64,000 nt of DNA from Trachythela sp. YZ-2020 (taxonomy: Eukaryota > Cnidaria > Anthozoa > Malacalcyonacea > Clavulariidae). Numbering within the stretch: the stretch's first letter is position 1; each line of letters begins with the position of its first letter. A program made the translations under genes and the position numbers. This document shows positions 1 through 11,772 of this stretch, one piece after another. The DNA lies in NCBI GenBank assembly GCA_016169945.1, contig JADLSH010000363.1, forward strand, positions 3,610,501 through 3,674,500, in the 5' to 3' direction. The notes beneath the pieces were generated by a model. The model was not told the origin of the DNA, ran no database searches, and saw only the letters and a list, made by a program, of their open reading frames with translations.

Positions 1-479
1 GAGGTTTTGAAGATTTTGTTCAATGACAGAATTTCTCTGAGAACTTGGAAACAATGAAAGTATAATGTCCTATCGGAAATTTCTAGGAAACATATATATC
101 AGATATTCTAGACCTAACCGGCAGCAGTTGTGAAAAATGCAACTATATAGGCCTTGCGGTAGGAAACAGCTGCTTCTGACTAGCTCTAAAATATATACAG
201 CTAATTCATCGAGAACTTTATCTCCTCCATAACGGTTCTATTTGTTCGTAGCATTTAGCAAAACATAATTTCCATGCCACCATTCTACATATGCAGGTCC
301 ATGTGCTTTTGTCTTTTAAAGGTCGAGGTTTTGAGATTTTGAAAGGACAGCATTGAATTAGCAGCATATCAATTTCGCTTTAAATTTTCTTCTACAAAGG
401 GCCCTTCAACATTCTGTTCTATTGAGCGAGATGCCCAAAATTTACAGTATGATTTATTATTAATAACATAGTGACATAG

Positions 480-1137
480 CACTCTCCTCCGCAGAGGCTT
501 CTTTGTTTTTTTCAGTTAAAATTTTTTTTTAATAAAATCAAAGGAAATATATAGTTTTCGTAGGGTAATAATGGTAAAGTAGGGACAGTAGAGGACATGG
601 GGGGGGAGGCGAAGGGGAAAAAAGAAGGAGAAGCCTCTGCCATATAATGTTCGGTTCTCAGGGATATTGATCGGTTCTCGGGGATGACCGAATTGCGAGG
701 TGAAAACGACATTATAGTTGAGGATTTGGAATTGCCACTTGATAATTTAAGTCTTGAAGGTAAGTAGAATGAATTTCACGTTATTTTGAAGCTATTTTAT
801 AACAAAAAAATCAATATATATGTCGATGTATGCTTGATAAATCTAACTGGTTTCTTCAAAAACGGCTTGTATACTTTAAGTTATAGTATGATTTCATTGT
901 ATATTTTGACTTTCTTAATGCTAGTGTTAGTCTTTAAACCAATATTTAGACATGACAAATTGCTTTTTGTGTCAGCCGTGTTGAATCATTCACGAGCAAG
1001 AACTAGTGCCAATCTCTCACGGTAATTTGGAGCCATTTTTAAAACATTATAAGGCAGAGCCTTACGAAACTTCCATCTTCCCGTCATACTTAGCGCCCCT
1101 TTATTTTTTACGTATAAAGGCTCTGCGGAGGAGAGTG
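480..1137. mobile_element. Non-autonomous DNA transposon with 9-bp TSD
   Basis: The ends are inverted repeats of about 20 bp, starting CACTCTCCTCCGCAGAG at 480 and ending with its complement at 1137. The 9-mer gtgacatag lies on both sides (471-479 and 1138-1146). Sister P blocks near 17735 and 49740 lack the insert. A 9-bp duplication fits Mutator-like elements, but the superfamily is an inference. No transposase frame is present. Confidence 0.75.
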
Positions 1138-1171
1138 GTGACATAGTCAACTGAAGCGCACTCGGAACACT

Positions 1172-1251
1172 GTTGTTCGTTGCGTTGTTTAAGCATCGGA
1201 CTATGAGGCGAGAGGTTATGGAATAGGGGTTCAAATCCTGCCTCGGTCGGA
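1172..1251 (+). repeat. tRNA-like SINE or tRNA-relic segment
   Basis: Contains a good RNA polymerase III B-box match (ggttcaaatcc, about 1228-1238) and a degraded A-box. Better-preserved copies at 17763-17840 and 61671-61745 have an A-box-like tagctcagttgt. It does not fold into a full cloverleaf, so I call it a tRNA-derived repeat and not a tRNA gene. Confidence 0.5.
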
Positions 1252-2624
1252 CAAACATGCATTCAGGTCTTAAAATAGTTGAGGGGGAAGTTGGTGCCGA
1301 TGCTCGAATAACTGTAATTGGTTATAACTTCATGCCTTTTTTAATAAAGACGATAAACCGTACGTATCTTACCGTTGACTTTTGTAAATTGGATAATTAA
1401 AACCTGTTATGGCTTTCCGTTTGCCTAAGAGTACGTGGTAAACATAATTAATTAAAGTTAAAATATCAAAATGAAATTGCTCTCTGTTTTCATTGGCAAT
1501 ATTTAAATTCACAACAAACAGAATAACAAATAACCATGTGGTATAAATCAATGTTATACGTGCATACCCTTTCGGTATGGAAAATTATTGGAATACTCTG
1601 GCACGTCTCAGGTGAAAGTGGGGGTATAAATTACCGGCGATAGGACATATTAGAGAGGGGGAGCTCGACAGAGAAGCGGGAGCTTAATAAAGAGGTGGGG
1701 ATATTGTTTTAGCCGAATCTGCTCTGGAATAAAAAAACCCAGGAAACTAACGTGAAATTTCATGAAAATATATTTTTCATTGTCGTGGATGGGGAGGGGC
1801 GTAATATAGAGATGGGAATTTAATAAATTAACTCCTGTTAAAAGGGGGCTTATTGAAGAGGCAGCTTTAAGGGAGGAGGCTTAATGATTTACGGTAATGA
1901 AGAATAGAAAATGAAAAAATTACCTTTTTCTTTCAGTTATTGAAGAATTGTTTATGAAATATCGTATTTGATTGTGTGATGAATACAATGAATACATCTA
2001 AGATGCTAGAAATGAATGGTACTCAAACACAAGGTTTGTGCAAAAAGTTTAATTGACTGACATACTTTACTATAACGAAAAAAGTATTTAGACCTCCACC
2101 ATTACGTCATATTTTCACCTTGGGTTGTGTGTGTGGTTGTTTGTCTGTCAGCAGATTACTCAAAAAGTATGAAACAGTTTAAAACAAAAATCAAGTTGTG
2201 GAGTACATTCATTTCAACGGCCTTTGCCACATACGCCACCACTCCCCATTTAGGGAGCTTCTGAATTCTGTTCACCGGCGTCGTTTCTTGCTTCGACGTT
2301 AATAAATTCGAAGCATGCTACACTTACCTCCCCCCCATCCGAATTCTTAAAAGAGGCCCTGTTTAACTTCCATGGTCTCACATGTCTGTATGTATTATAC
2401 GTTTAAAAGATATCTAGTTGATTACTCCTGAGGTGCATAGAGCGATAAGCATCGAGGTGGGAATGCGGGACGTTGCGTGCAAGGTAAACATTCTAATTAT
2501 ACTCTTTCAGTTGAGCCTAAATTGTTTTGAACTCTGACTTCCTCTTTCGTTTCGAACAGACAGAACAGACGAATCGAACCATTGCCTGGCCTACTTTAAG
2601 CTCGTTTTCCACTTCAACCTTGTT

Positions 2625-3176
2625 CAGTGAGTAAAGTAATTATTACAATTACTTCACCGAAAAAGTAATTATTACAAATTACTAATTACTTTCTTTCAAA
2701 AGTAATCAATGACAAATTACTAATTACTTGTTAAAAAGTAATTAATTACTAATTACTTTTCAGATTATAAGATAACATTTTTATTTAGCCGGTTCATCCA
2801 TATTCATGTTGTTTTCGCACTGTCTAAGCAAGGCTACACAATAATACAATGTCATGATCTATTTACCATGCTCTATGATCGTTGATCAGTAACACCGCAG
2901 GCCTCTTCGAGTAAAAACAATTGAAGCGAAATTCAAGCGAATAAAACGATATTCAACACTGAAACAGACTGTATTACACATAGTTGGAAAATAAGCAGAA
3001 GTACACAGAAGTAACGCAAAATTACTTTTGCAAAATGTTACTCGTTACTTCAAAAAGTAATTAAATACGTTACAAAGTTACTTTCGTACAGAAAGTAACA
3101 AATTACCGAAAAATTACTCAAAAAGTAATTAGTAATTAGTAACGCGTTACTTTAGTAACGAGTATTTACAACACTG
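2625..3176. mobile_element. hAT-type MITE rich in AGTAATTACT motifs
   Basis: 552 bp, starting CAGTGAGTAAAGTAATTA and ending in TTTACAACACTG. It is flanked by a perfect 8-bp duplication accttgtt (2617-2624 and 3177-3184). The sister sequence near 39600-39615 is uninterrupted, giving an empty site. Both ends are packed with short copies of AGTAATTA and GTTACTTT, typical subterminal repeats of hAT elements. There is no transposase frame. Confidence 0.85.
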
Positions 3177-3565
3177 ACCTTGTTGCACCGAAACGTAGCG
3201 CGAAACTTCTACGATACGTTTTGATATGGTTCAAGGAGAAAGAGGCGTTAGTCTGGCCTATCAATCCATGCTGACTTACAAATATGTCCATGAAATTTGT
3301 GTCGAATGCACGGACTGGTCGAATCGAACCGGTGGACATTAATTATTGACGGGAGGGCAAGTAAAAACCTCCCCAAAACCTTAGCCCAAAATATAACGGC
3401 CTCTCATGAGATAGCTTTTTCCAATTTGTCACTTTTCAATATTTCTCATAATGGACCAGTTTTCGATAGATTGTCAAAAATTCAATCAGCGCTGCGTCTG
3501 TTTGAAACAAGTGGGCGCTTGCATAAATTGAATGTTCTAGAAAACATGCACGCACACACATTATA

Positions 3566-3741
3566 ATAAGCCCCGTTTACACTACGCACGATTATTGGCA
3601 CGGCACGGATAAAAATGGTACCCGTACCATTTTTATCCGTGCTGAGACTACCTAAATAGGTAGTCTCAGCACGGGAAAAAGTGGCACGGGTAACATTTTT
3701 ATCCGTGCCGTGCCAAATATTGAGCGTAGTGTAAACGGGCC
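3566..3741. mobile_element. Palindromic MITE
   Basis: Nearly the whole element is an inverted repeat. ATAAGCCCCGTTTACACTAC begins one arm and the complement ends the other. An inner palindrome has the arm GTAGTCTCAGCACGG around 3646-3681. It is flanked by TTATA on both sides. The sister block reads through without it at about 40063-40072. Superfamily unassigned. Confidence 0.75.
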
Positions 3742-5682
3742 TTATATTACAAATAATTAAGACAAACGAAACGAAAACAAGACAGAATATTACCCTTGAC
3801 TAAACACATTTAGATGGACAATTTGTCTTTGTGGTGGAACATGAGCAGTACAAGTTGGTGCGCGGTTTAAATCGGTCAAAAATCACAATTACCAATTTTT
3901 ACTTACTCTTGCCTACACAGGCACTTTTCCTATCTCCTTATTTGAACGTCTGTATAATCACAAACTGCGAGACAGCAACCAATTCTGTGTTCCGGGCTGA
4001 CGCCACACACTTTTTTTACAATGTTTTCACTGCAGTTTTAGACCAAAGTTGGAACTGAGAAAATGAATCCAGTGATTTTGAATCGCGACTGTAAAGCAGA
4101 ATTTAGCCGATAACTATATGTATTGAACACTTCTTCCCTGGAATGTAATTCTGTTACTAATTTTAATGCTACCATGGTACGTTCTTCTTCACTCTTCAAG
4201 CTTGCTGAAACTTCTTCGGGAAAAATACGACTGCAAACCTAAGCCGTTGTTACAAAGCGAATTTTCTTGAAGCACGTCTAGTGACCAATAATAAAATTAC
4301 TTAACCGTCTTTTCTTGAAGAACTAGCTAGAAGATAATTTGAATAACAAATCTTGTGTTCTTTAGAAATCACATGCTCTTTATAAAAAGGCGCATAATCT
4401 TATCAGTCTGTTGTCGTAGAGTGCATGCACGTTACACTGTTCAGTTGTTTTCGATCACTTTATCATGCATTGACAATCATGCCGTATAAATCAATATTGA
4501 GTCATTCCAACTGATGAGAGCATTGTCTTTCCTTAAGCCTGGTTCACAGAATTACAAAAGAATACTATCTCTCTAGGGCTAAAAACACAAGTGTAAAGAA
4601 TCTTCTTTTGAAAAGAATTTTGTACCGGATTAACTTATGCATACTTATAGCTAGGCTTGTGTTTATGTCCACGTTTATGTTGCAGACTTCACTGCACCCA
4701 ATAGTGTCTGGAGTTGGTTATTGGTGCAGAGAAAAAGTTGGTTGGGTAATTATTTTTTCGACTAAACGAAGGTTGGGTAATATATTTTTGAATCCGTCTC
4801 GTACAATCGAGTAAAAAAAGCAACTCTTGCCAACACAAGCTGAAGCTAAATGGATAACACCTTGGAAAATAGAGCACAAGTATATTCCAGATTTCACCAG
4901 TTTACGCACGCTTCACCAAACATTTCCACTGGATTACTTTTTATGATACCATTATAATTGTATATCAGTGAATTGCAGACTTAATTGAATTACTCTTGTT
5001 TCATAGACATTACTGTGTATGTGTTGAATATGGTTGCGGCAAGCTTGAATAAGCGATGGTTGGGTACATTTTTTTTCAGCATTTTGAGATTGGGTAAATA
5101 AAAATATTACACTATTTCCAATTACTCATTCGGTACAAACCTCAGGTATAAATAATGAACGGTCCCTTATGCGAGAAGGCCGGCAAAAACGCATCGGAAT
5201 AACAATATTTGTTGCGATTCATTGTTGCTTATTTTCCCTTGCATCAACTCTATTTTAGACGAGTCGTTTATTGTGTTGCCATAGCTAAGTGAGAATAAAA
5301 ATTAAAACTAAATTAACTAGCTTTTCCTAATTATGCTCAAGTGCTCTATCAACAGTTCTAAATTATTCTCCCTAAAGACCCAATATTGATTCAACGTTAC
5401 TACAAAATTATCTTCGGCGGAGCACTAGGAGAAAACATACGGTGTTTGGTGAAGGCACCGACCTTGTTTTTACGACCTTGTTTTGGTGAAGGCACCGACC
5501 TTGTTATGTTTTTACTTTAAGCGCGGTTAAAAACATAATATACACGCCTTCAATACCACTATATGCCATAAGGTCTTACGTTTCTGATGTATTTTCAAGT
5601 AGCACAAAGTATATTTTTGAAGGTGTTTGTAGATTTTGTAAAAATGGAGCGAAATTATATACATATTTTATACATAACTAGG

Positions 5683-5790
5683 AGTAGCTGTGAAAAATGC
5701 AACCATATAGGCTCTCTGGCAGGAATCGAACATGCGGCCCCGCGATTCCGGTGCGGCGCCCTGCCTACTGCGCTACGGAGTTTAGTATAG
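5683..5790 (-). repeat. tRNA-derived SINE fragment
   Basis: Read on the minus strand it has an A-box-like tagcgcagtaggc and a B-box-like gttcgattcc. Related segments occur at 54810-54930 (minus) and 55030-55110 (plus). The tail 'gttgtgaaaaatgcaac' type sequence is shared with the P blocks near 130 and 49370. Confidence 0.6.
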
Positions 5791-5817
5791 TTTTCCTAAT
5801 TCAATTTAAAGTAGAAC

Positions 5818-6148
5818 CAGGGCCGCCGAGAGGGAAGGGAGCAGAGGGGGGGGGGGGTGTGGAAACCTGCCCGGGGACCCCAGCCTAATAGGGGCCCCAA
5901 CTTGAGAGAGCCTAAAATTAAGCATGCCCCCTCAACATGTAGGGCTCGATGTCATGGTCCACTTGCAGATTGATAGCATTTTTGAAATTATGAGGGCCCT
6001 TTTAAGTTAGCTCCACGTGCATTCTAGTTGGAAACCCTTACATGCCTTAGAACAGTTTTTAGTGTTTTGCGGTTTGAAAATAATGACGTCATAGGGGCCC
6101 CTGGAGAAAATTTTTCCCCGGACCCAGAAAATTCTCTAGGCGGCCCTG
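5818..6148. mobile_element. hAT-type MITE (CAGGGCCGCC ends)
   Basis: 331 bp with inverted ends CAGGGCCGCC and GGCGGCCCTG. Flanking 8-mers agtagaac and ggtagaat are an imperfect duplication (6 of 8 match), consistent with an older hAT-type insertion. Poly-G tracts lie just inside the left end. No coding capacity. Confidence 0.7.
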
Positions 6149-7319
6149 GGTAGAATTATACCTATAGAAGGATTTTACTTTTAACGAAAGAACACACATG
6201 TAAAAGTAGATTAAAACATGTGCGGCTACACATAAGTAGTTTTTATTAAAAACTCTGGAGTTCCAGAAGAATTGTCACTACGTGCGTAACGCAAGTATTT
6301 TCGAAAACAATCGTGCAAGGAACCGAATTTTAGTTTCTCCTCCTTCAAGTTTTTTTACTGTTCTAATTAAATATATAGCGTTATTTGTAGTTTACGTCTA
6401 GATAACAACATCGATAGGGTCAAATACACATAATTTAAATGGTATAAGTATGATATCTTGTACAAAATTTAAAAAACCCCACTTTAATATTGCTTAAAAA
6501 ACGAAACATATTCTAATACTTAATTATATCTCCCACTCCTAAACAGGCGGCCATCTTGAATTGTGACACATACGTGCAGAACGGGTGTCCTGCGGAAAGT
6601 CCACTTTGTGTCGTTTGTGACACCCGAAAAACGAAGGAAAAAAGGTCTCACATTTTAAGAATTGTTGTTACGGCCAAAGGTCTGACAAGAGCAATTATCT
6701 CAAATCCTCTGCCGCGTTTGAGGGGACCGGGGGTCTGTTTTATTGGAGAGTAGGTCTTAATAGAGAGGGGTTTTGTTGAAAGAAGTTAGGTACACAGCAA
6801 ACTAACGCGACCTTCTACGATAACTACTATAGAATCATTACACATGCATGCGTTTCTTTATTGTGAAGAAGGAATGGTTAATAGAGTGGGGGCTTAATAG
6901 GGGATTTGTGAAAATCATAATAAATAATTAAAAATTATTATGTTTTTTTATTGAAAAATTGTTTATTTGTTGAACTAAGATGATTTATTACGCAGTAGAA
7001 ACTGAATAAATCGTTTATCAAGTAATATACCATTCAGTATAAGAAATTTATTATGATGATTATAGGCTGAATATCGCGATAGTTGTGGGCAATGTGTTGA
7101 TCGGCCTATGATGTTGCGAGTTCAAGGCAAATTACCCCCGAAAGTTCTTCGCGTCTCCCTGCTGAACTTTCCTGCCATTTTTAAATTGGTTATATGGAAA
7201 CTTAAGTTGATAAAATAAACGTAAGAAATCACTTTGGCTATTGCATCAGTCTATATTACCGATTTGCCCCAGGCTACTTCCGCATCACACATCTATCTGC
7301 TTAGCAAAATGGCCTACGT
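6149..7319. other. Intergenic; partial P-block remnant
   Basis: 6230-6345 matches 46545-46640 ('agaattttagtttctcctcc' type stretch) and G-rich 'taatagagagggg' runs near 6756 resemble other P blocks. The short frame at 6556-6753 starts at TTG, has no recognisable domain and is not believed. Confidence 0.45.
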
Positions 7320-7908
7320 TACATGAGTTTCAGATACCAAATTTTCATATAGTGGGGGTTTGAAAAGAGCCTAGTTTACATAGCATGTTAACCATCATTG
7401 ATGATGAAAGACAATGTACTATACATTGCATATACAGAGATCTTAAAAGAACTGTTAAAAGTCATAGTATTAAGACGAGCAGTAAATTACTATAAACTTT
7501 ACAGAATTTACTACAGAATGTCATAAGGGTGCCACTCTATGTCACAGATGTAGGCCTAGCTCATAAGGTTAAATTGAAGAAATGAAGACATATATCTATT
7601 CACATACTTGCTTAATTAAATTTGTTTCCTTTTAGTGATGAAAATGCAGAAAATTTTATATTCTTAGTAGTAGTTTAATAATATTTTTTTTAAATATTTA
7701 CAAGGACAATCTCTGTCCGCAAATAGCAAAAACTAATCGAAGCGGACAAATATTAAAGAGAAAAGATTCAAGAAAAAAGAAGACAACAACAAAGTTAAAT
7801 AGAAGAAATAGTACTGCAGGATTTAAATATAGTGATTAAAATACACTACAAAGTGTCGCAAAAAAAAAGAATATGGAAATGAAACAATGCAAGAACATTA
7901 ATATGCGC

Positions 7909-9519
7909 TTACCTTTGGCAATTTGTTTTATCTTTGAAATTTCTCATTATTGTAGAGAGATCAACATAATCCTCCTCCTCAATAAGTATAGAAAATAATA
8001 TCTTATGCAATATTCCCTTGAATTTGTTTTGAGAAGAGTTACGCAAATCTTCAGATATACTATTCCATATCCTGGCTGCAGTTCTTGAAAATGACTTATG
8101 TAACTTGTTTAGACGCGAGTTTTTAACATAGCAATTGCATGCTTCCAGAAGAAAACCTAGTATTATATTTGTTAACTTCACACGCCGGAATAAAAAAGTT
8201 TGAGATATTGAAGGTTGTCAAGTTATTATATATATCGTACATTAACACAGAAACAGACTTAAAATTAAACATATCGATAGGTAAACTTTTACCAGAAATG
8301 AAAAAAGGAATCGCGTGGGATGCATACTTCCCAAAGTTCATTAATCGGAGCGCAAGTTTTTGAAGTTTAAGAATCTTGTTAAGATGAACCCTAGCTGCTT
8401 GACCCCACAGGATAATACCATATGACGTAGGCCTATATGGTAAAATAAGAGATCTATAAATGTCAGAAGTAGTACTTCTTGGAACAAAATGTCTTAATTT
8501 AGCAATAATACCAATTGATTGACTTATTTTCGAAGCAACGTAATCGATGTGATCCTTCCTCGTGAGACCACTATCAATAAGCACACCCAAATATTTAACA
8601 TCATTTTTATGCTCTAGAGAAATAAAAGTGTCTGAATGACTGTCGAATATCTTCAAATCTACCTGATAATCAAGCATTTTCTGATAAGAGTGGAAGATGA
8701 CAAATTTGATTTTTTAACATTAAGGGATAATTTATTTGCAGTTAACCAATTATATAGTTTGATGAATTCGGCATTAACAGTAGTTTCCAACGACCTTAGT
8801 TCTTTGCAGCATATAATAAATTGGTATCATCAGCAAACAAAGAGAATTGTAATTTGTTTGAAGAGTTATATATATCATTAATATAAATAAGGAATAACAA
8901 TGGTCCGAATGGTCCCATCCTTGAGGTACGCCAGTTAACATTGTCTCTTTATCTGATATTACGGTCTCAATTTGCGTTGTTTGGATACGATTTAGCAAAT
9001 ATGACGAGAACCAATCATTAATAATTCCACGTATTCCATAATGCAGTAGTTTTTTTAATAATATGGAGTGATTAACTGTGTCAAATGCTTTTTGTAAATC
9101 AATAAAAATAACACACGTATACATTTTTCATCCATATTTGTTTGAATTTGATTTACTATGTCAATTATAGCGTGTTGAGTTGAGCGTTTTTCACGAAAAC
9201 CATATTGATTTTCATACAATATGTTGTGTTTTTCAAAAAAATCTTTGAGACGCTTATACATCACTTTTTCAAAGATCCTATTGAAAACTGATAAAAGCGA
9301 TATTGGTCTATAATTTGAAACATCGGTATTATCGTCATTTTTAAAAATAGGAATAACTTTAGCATGTTTAAGTTTATTAGGATAAATACCAGTTTCAACA
9401 GACTTGTTAATTAAATCCGATAAAGGGTTACTTAGAATATGTCGTGCACATTTTAAAATACGTACAGGGCAGGAATATAGACCATATGAATTCGTTCTTG
9501 GTTGAAAGTTTTCTTCCAA
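7909..9519 (-). pseudogene. Degenerate non-LTR retrotransposon reverse transcriptase
   Basis: Reads right to left in four frame-shifted pieces. 9519-9055 carries the RT N-terminal part with 'NYRPISLLSVFNRIFEKV'. 9124-8774 carries 'FIDLQKAFDTVNHSILL' and 'GVPQG'. In another frame the same stretch encodes the catalytic FADDTNLL around 8830. 8677-8123 has the post-RT 'KYLGVLID' region and 8181-7909 the C-terminal 'ARIWNSISEDLR' type region. The order matches jockey/CR1-type LINE ORF2. There is no endonuclease, so it is 5'-truncated. At least three frameshifts make it dead. It lies inside the receptor-1 upstream block, which is uninterrupted in the receptor-2 copy (26825-26905). Confidence 0.85.
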
Positions 9520-10309
9520 ATACTTGGAGGTTTTATCCCAAAGCTTGCATCAGACAGTCTAGCACTAGAACTCTAAACTGTTTGGCTACATCAAGCATGT
9601 CCATGTACGAGGTGATTCATTTGGATGTTGAACAACAGGAAGTTGGTGTCATTTAATGCAACTCAGCCGTGTTTTGCAGTCAATAGAAAATAATGCTCAT
9701 AGAAGTCAATGTTTTGTAGTGATGTCCGAAGCTATTCCTAATTCACGTTTTATCAGTTATCATATCTAAAACGCTAGTAGCGGGTTTGGTTGGGGGGGGG
9801 GGGGGCTAGACCAACTCTAGGAGGGTTCCGCTTTCAAATATGTTGTCTCTGAAATGGCATTACTGCGTTCTGGGAAAGATTTTACATGCAGAAACCAGCT
9901 TTGCATTTCAGGCAACGAAAAATCTTACTCCTTCGTACTAAGTTATCCAATATTGTGGTCATTTTTTTGGGGGGGCTAAGCTTTCCCACTTCTACTTCTG
10001 GGGGGGGGGCTATAGCTCCTCTAACTCTCCCTATTCCGCCGCCCCTGTAAAACGCTCGGGCAATGCCCAGCTCGCATTTTAAAGGGCACTCAGAGACTGC
10101 CTATACCTCCGCCAGCATATTGAGTCAAGTTTTGACTCGTTGGTCTTCTCTTGTTTACGTTTCTCTAGAAGGCAGAAGTTTTTTTCAGTACAGCTCCCAA
10201 GAGCGAGAGCTTCGCTATTGTGATATGCATTATTGAATCACAATGGAGAACACATTCTTTTGTATAAATGGAATTTGCTTGCCAGCAGAATGCAAACACG
10301 GCAAGGGGG

Positions 10310-10490
10310 TCTATTCTTACATAAATTATAGTTTTTTGGTTTAAATACTGTTTTTTGGTTTAAATACAAACTAAATAAATCTATTTTGCCCGAATATTCG
10401 TTAACCATTTGCCCGAATTTCTTCATTCTACAATTTTTTGGGGGGGCAGGTGCCCCCCCTGCCCCCACGTGCCGTACGCCTATGTTAGCC
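10310..10490. mobile_element. Truncated MITE with GTACGCCTATG end
   Basis: The right end 'gtgccgtacgcctatg' and the 'tgcccgaat' internal phrases match the complete element at 17939-18378. The sister locus at about 36140 lacks it. The left end is missing or degraded. Confidence 0.5.
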
Positions 10491-10646
10491 GGGGAAAGCA
10501 AGACAAACTTTTGATATTTTCTGAGTTATCGTGCTCACAGACAAACACACGTAACCTCCTGCTTCCTGGCGGATGTAATGATAGAACGCTCCTCGTCGAC
10601 CTGGTCGTGCTTTAAATATTACTTTGAACATCCTGCTTAAATTTTT

Positions 10647-10681
10647 CTAACTAAATGGGATATTCCTATTTTTTTACCTAG
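10647..10681 (+). promoter_or_regulatory. Predicted 3' splice site before receptor 1
   Basis: A CTAAC branch-point match at 10647-10651 is followed by a T-rich tract and TTTACCTAG, with the AG at 10680-10681. The same arrangement precedes both sister genes. From the AG to the ATG at 10699 the receptor frame is open and conserved (Gly-Ser-Ser-Phe). The receptor exon may therefore be a downstream exon. Confidence 0.55.
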
Positions 10682-10698
10682 GGTCAAGTTTTGCACTA

Positions 10699-11772
10699 AT
10701 GTTGGCAAACATTAACAGTACGATATATAATCATTCAAATCAAACAGAGATGAGTGAATGGACGAACAGTGACTGGGTGAAATTTGAGGCATTTCGGGAG
10801 CGACTATTTTTATCAGAGAAAATCATTTACATTTTCATCGCCATCTTTACAATTCTGGGAAACACATTGGTTTTGGTTGCGACCTGGAGAGAAAGAAGTC
10901 TTCATCAACCAAATAAATATTTTATTGCTTCTCTCGCTGTCGCTGATCTTTTGGCTGGTATGAGTATAGCACCAATGATAGTGTATCAACGTCATTTCTT
11001 TCTTAAATCGCCACCTACCTCGTTTATCCATCTGTGTCGTTTTATGATGTGGATAAATACCATTTCGCTAGCGGCATCTATTTATACACTAACGTTCATC
11101 AGTTTTGATCGATATCTTAAAATCAGCAAGCCACTTCAATATAAATCACGAATGACAACTTCCAAATCATTGAAAGTAATTTTCATAATTTGGTTGGTTT
11201 CAGCTGGCGCTGCCACCTACGCCGCCACAATTACCACCTTGTCTTGCAAGTTCGATCTTAAAAAAATAAAAGGATACTACACATTTATGGCAATAAGTGT
11301 ATTTTTTCTACCCATCGTAGTCATACTGGTTATGTACGTTCTCATTTTTCTTGTTGCTCATAAACGACAAAAAAGGTTTCGGAATGGAGAACTGGGCCAA
11401 ACGTCCAATGATCAGAACCAACGAGCTGCCTTTGTTCAAGATCTGAAAATTATCCGTATGCTGTTGATCGTCGTGGGGGTGTTTATATTTTGCTGGGGTC
11501 CTTGGATAATTTTTTGGATGCTAAAACTTTACTCTCCAAATTTTTATGATTACGGTAACACGTCATTTAGCTACTGGTATCGGATGAACATAATTAGCAC
11601 GGCAATACACATGCTTCCATGGTTAAACAGTCTATGCAATCCAATAATTTATGCATGGCTGGACCAAACGTACAGAGAAGCTTTCAGACACCTGTTTCAG
11701 CAAATGATGTGTCGGGCAGACTCAAGAAGACAACAACCACCAATAGAGTTACGTCCACCGAGAACCAGATAA
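10699..11772 (+). CDS. Class A (rhodopsin-like) GPCR, receptor 1
   Basis: 357-residue seven-helix receptor of the plasma membrane, expected to signal through heterotrimeric G proteins. Seen: GN in TM1 (N55), LAVADLL in TM2 (D83), TM3 Cys113 pairing with extracellular-loop-2 Cys183, FDRY at the end of TM3 (R138), W165 in TM4, P205 in TM5, FCWGP in TM6 (W266, P268) and NPIIY in TM7 (N314-Y318). Three N-glycosylation sequons lie in the short N-terminus (N6, N11, N14), and the C-terminal tail is basic. Position 3.32 is Asn120, where aminergic receptors have Asp, so the ligand is not predictable. The ATG at 10699 is the first in frame, but the conserved open frame back to a splice-like AG means an upstream exon is possible. 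Sister copies follow at 36396 and 51685. It looks intact, with no frameshift or stop. Confidence 0.93.
   Translation: MLANINSTIYNHSNQTEMSEWTNSDWVKFEAFRERLFLSEKIIYIFIAIFTILGNTLVLVATWRERSLHQPNKYFIASLAVADLLAGMSIAPMIVYQRHFFLKSPPTSFIHLCRFMMWINTISLAASIYTLTFISFDRYLKISKPLQYKSRMTTSKSLKVIFIIWLVSAGAATYAATITTLSCKFDLKKIKGYYTFMAISVFFLPIVVILVMYVLIFLVAHKRQKRFRNGELGQTSNDQNQRAAFVQDLKIIRMLLIVVGVFIFCWGPWIIFWMLKLYSPNFYDYGNTSFSYWYRMNIISTAIHMLPWLNSLCNPIIYAWLDQTYREAFRHLFQQMMCRADSRRQQPPIELRPPRTR

Larger units (their letters stand above)
1..2160. repeat. P block, copy 1 (left edge of window)
   Basis: Non-coding block that recurs in diverged form at 15400-18960, 46540-50930 and 59130-62560. Shared landmarks are the 'gaacttggaaacaatg' stretch near 45-56, the 'agcagttgtgaaaaatgcaa' stretch near 124-143, the 'cgagatgcccaaaattta' stretch near 427, a tRNA-like segment near 1172-1251, G-rich 'agagaggggg' runs at 1640-1880, and 'caaacacaaggtttgtgc' near 2024. 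No believable gene is seen. The short open frames do not survive between copies. Confidence 0.7.
2200..5600. repeat. D block, copy 1 (receptor-downstream duplicon, no receptor attached)
   Basis: Homologous over most of its length to 38400-43890, which lies downstream of the second receptor, and over its first part to 13750-14680 and 54480-55810. Landmarks are the 'gaggtgcata' near 2431, the 'gaatcgaacc' near 2571 and the 'ggttgggtaat' motif near 4741. It implies that another receptor unit existed, or exists to the left of the window. No coding region was recognised. Confidence 0.7.
7320..10698. repeat. U block, copy 1 (upstream of receptor 1)
   Basis: 7320-7620 matches 26549-26825. 9485-10310 matches 26905-28096. 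10488-10698 matches 36140-36395. It is thus the same upstream unit seen before receptor 2, here split by a LINE between about 7640 and 9484. The match runs directly into the receptor exon, so the duplication carried upstream sequence, and possibly the promoter, with the gene. Confidence 0.75.

Noticed and set aside
9660..10050. hAT-like segment ending ccgccgcccctg, shared with 27540-27860
   Set aside because: Only one end resembles a hAT terminus. No matching left end or target duplication was found, and it is shared by both U blocks, so boundaries cannot be set.
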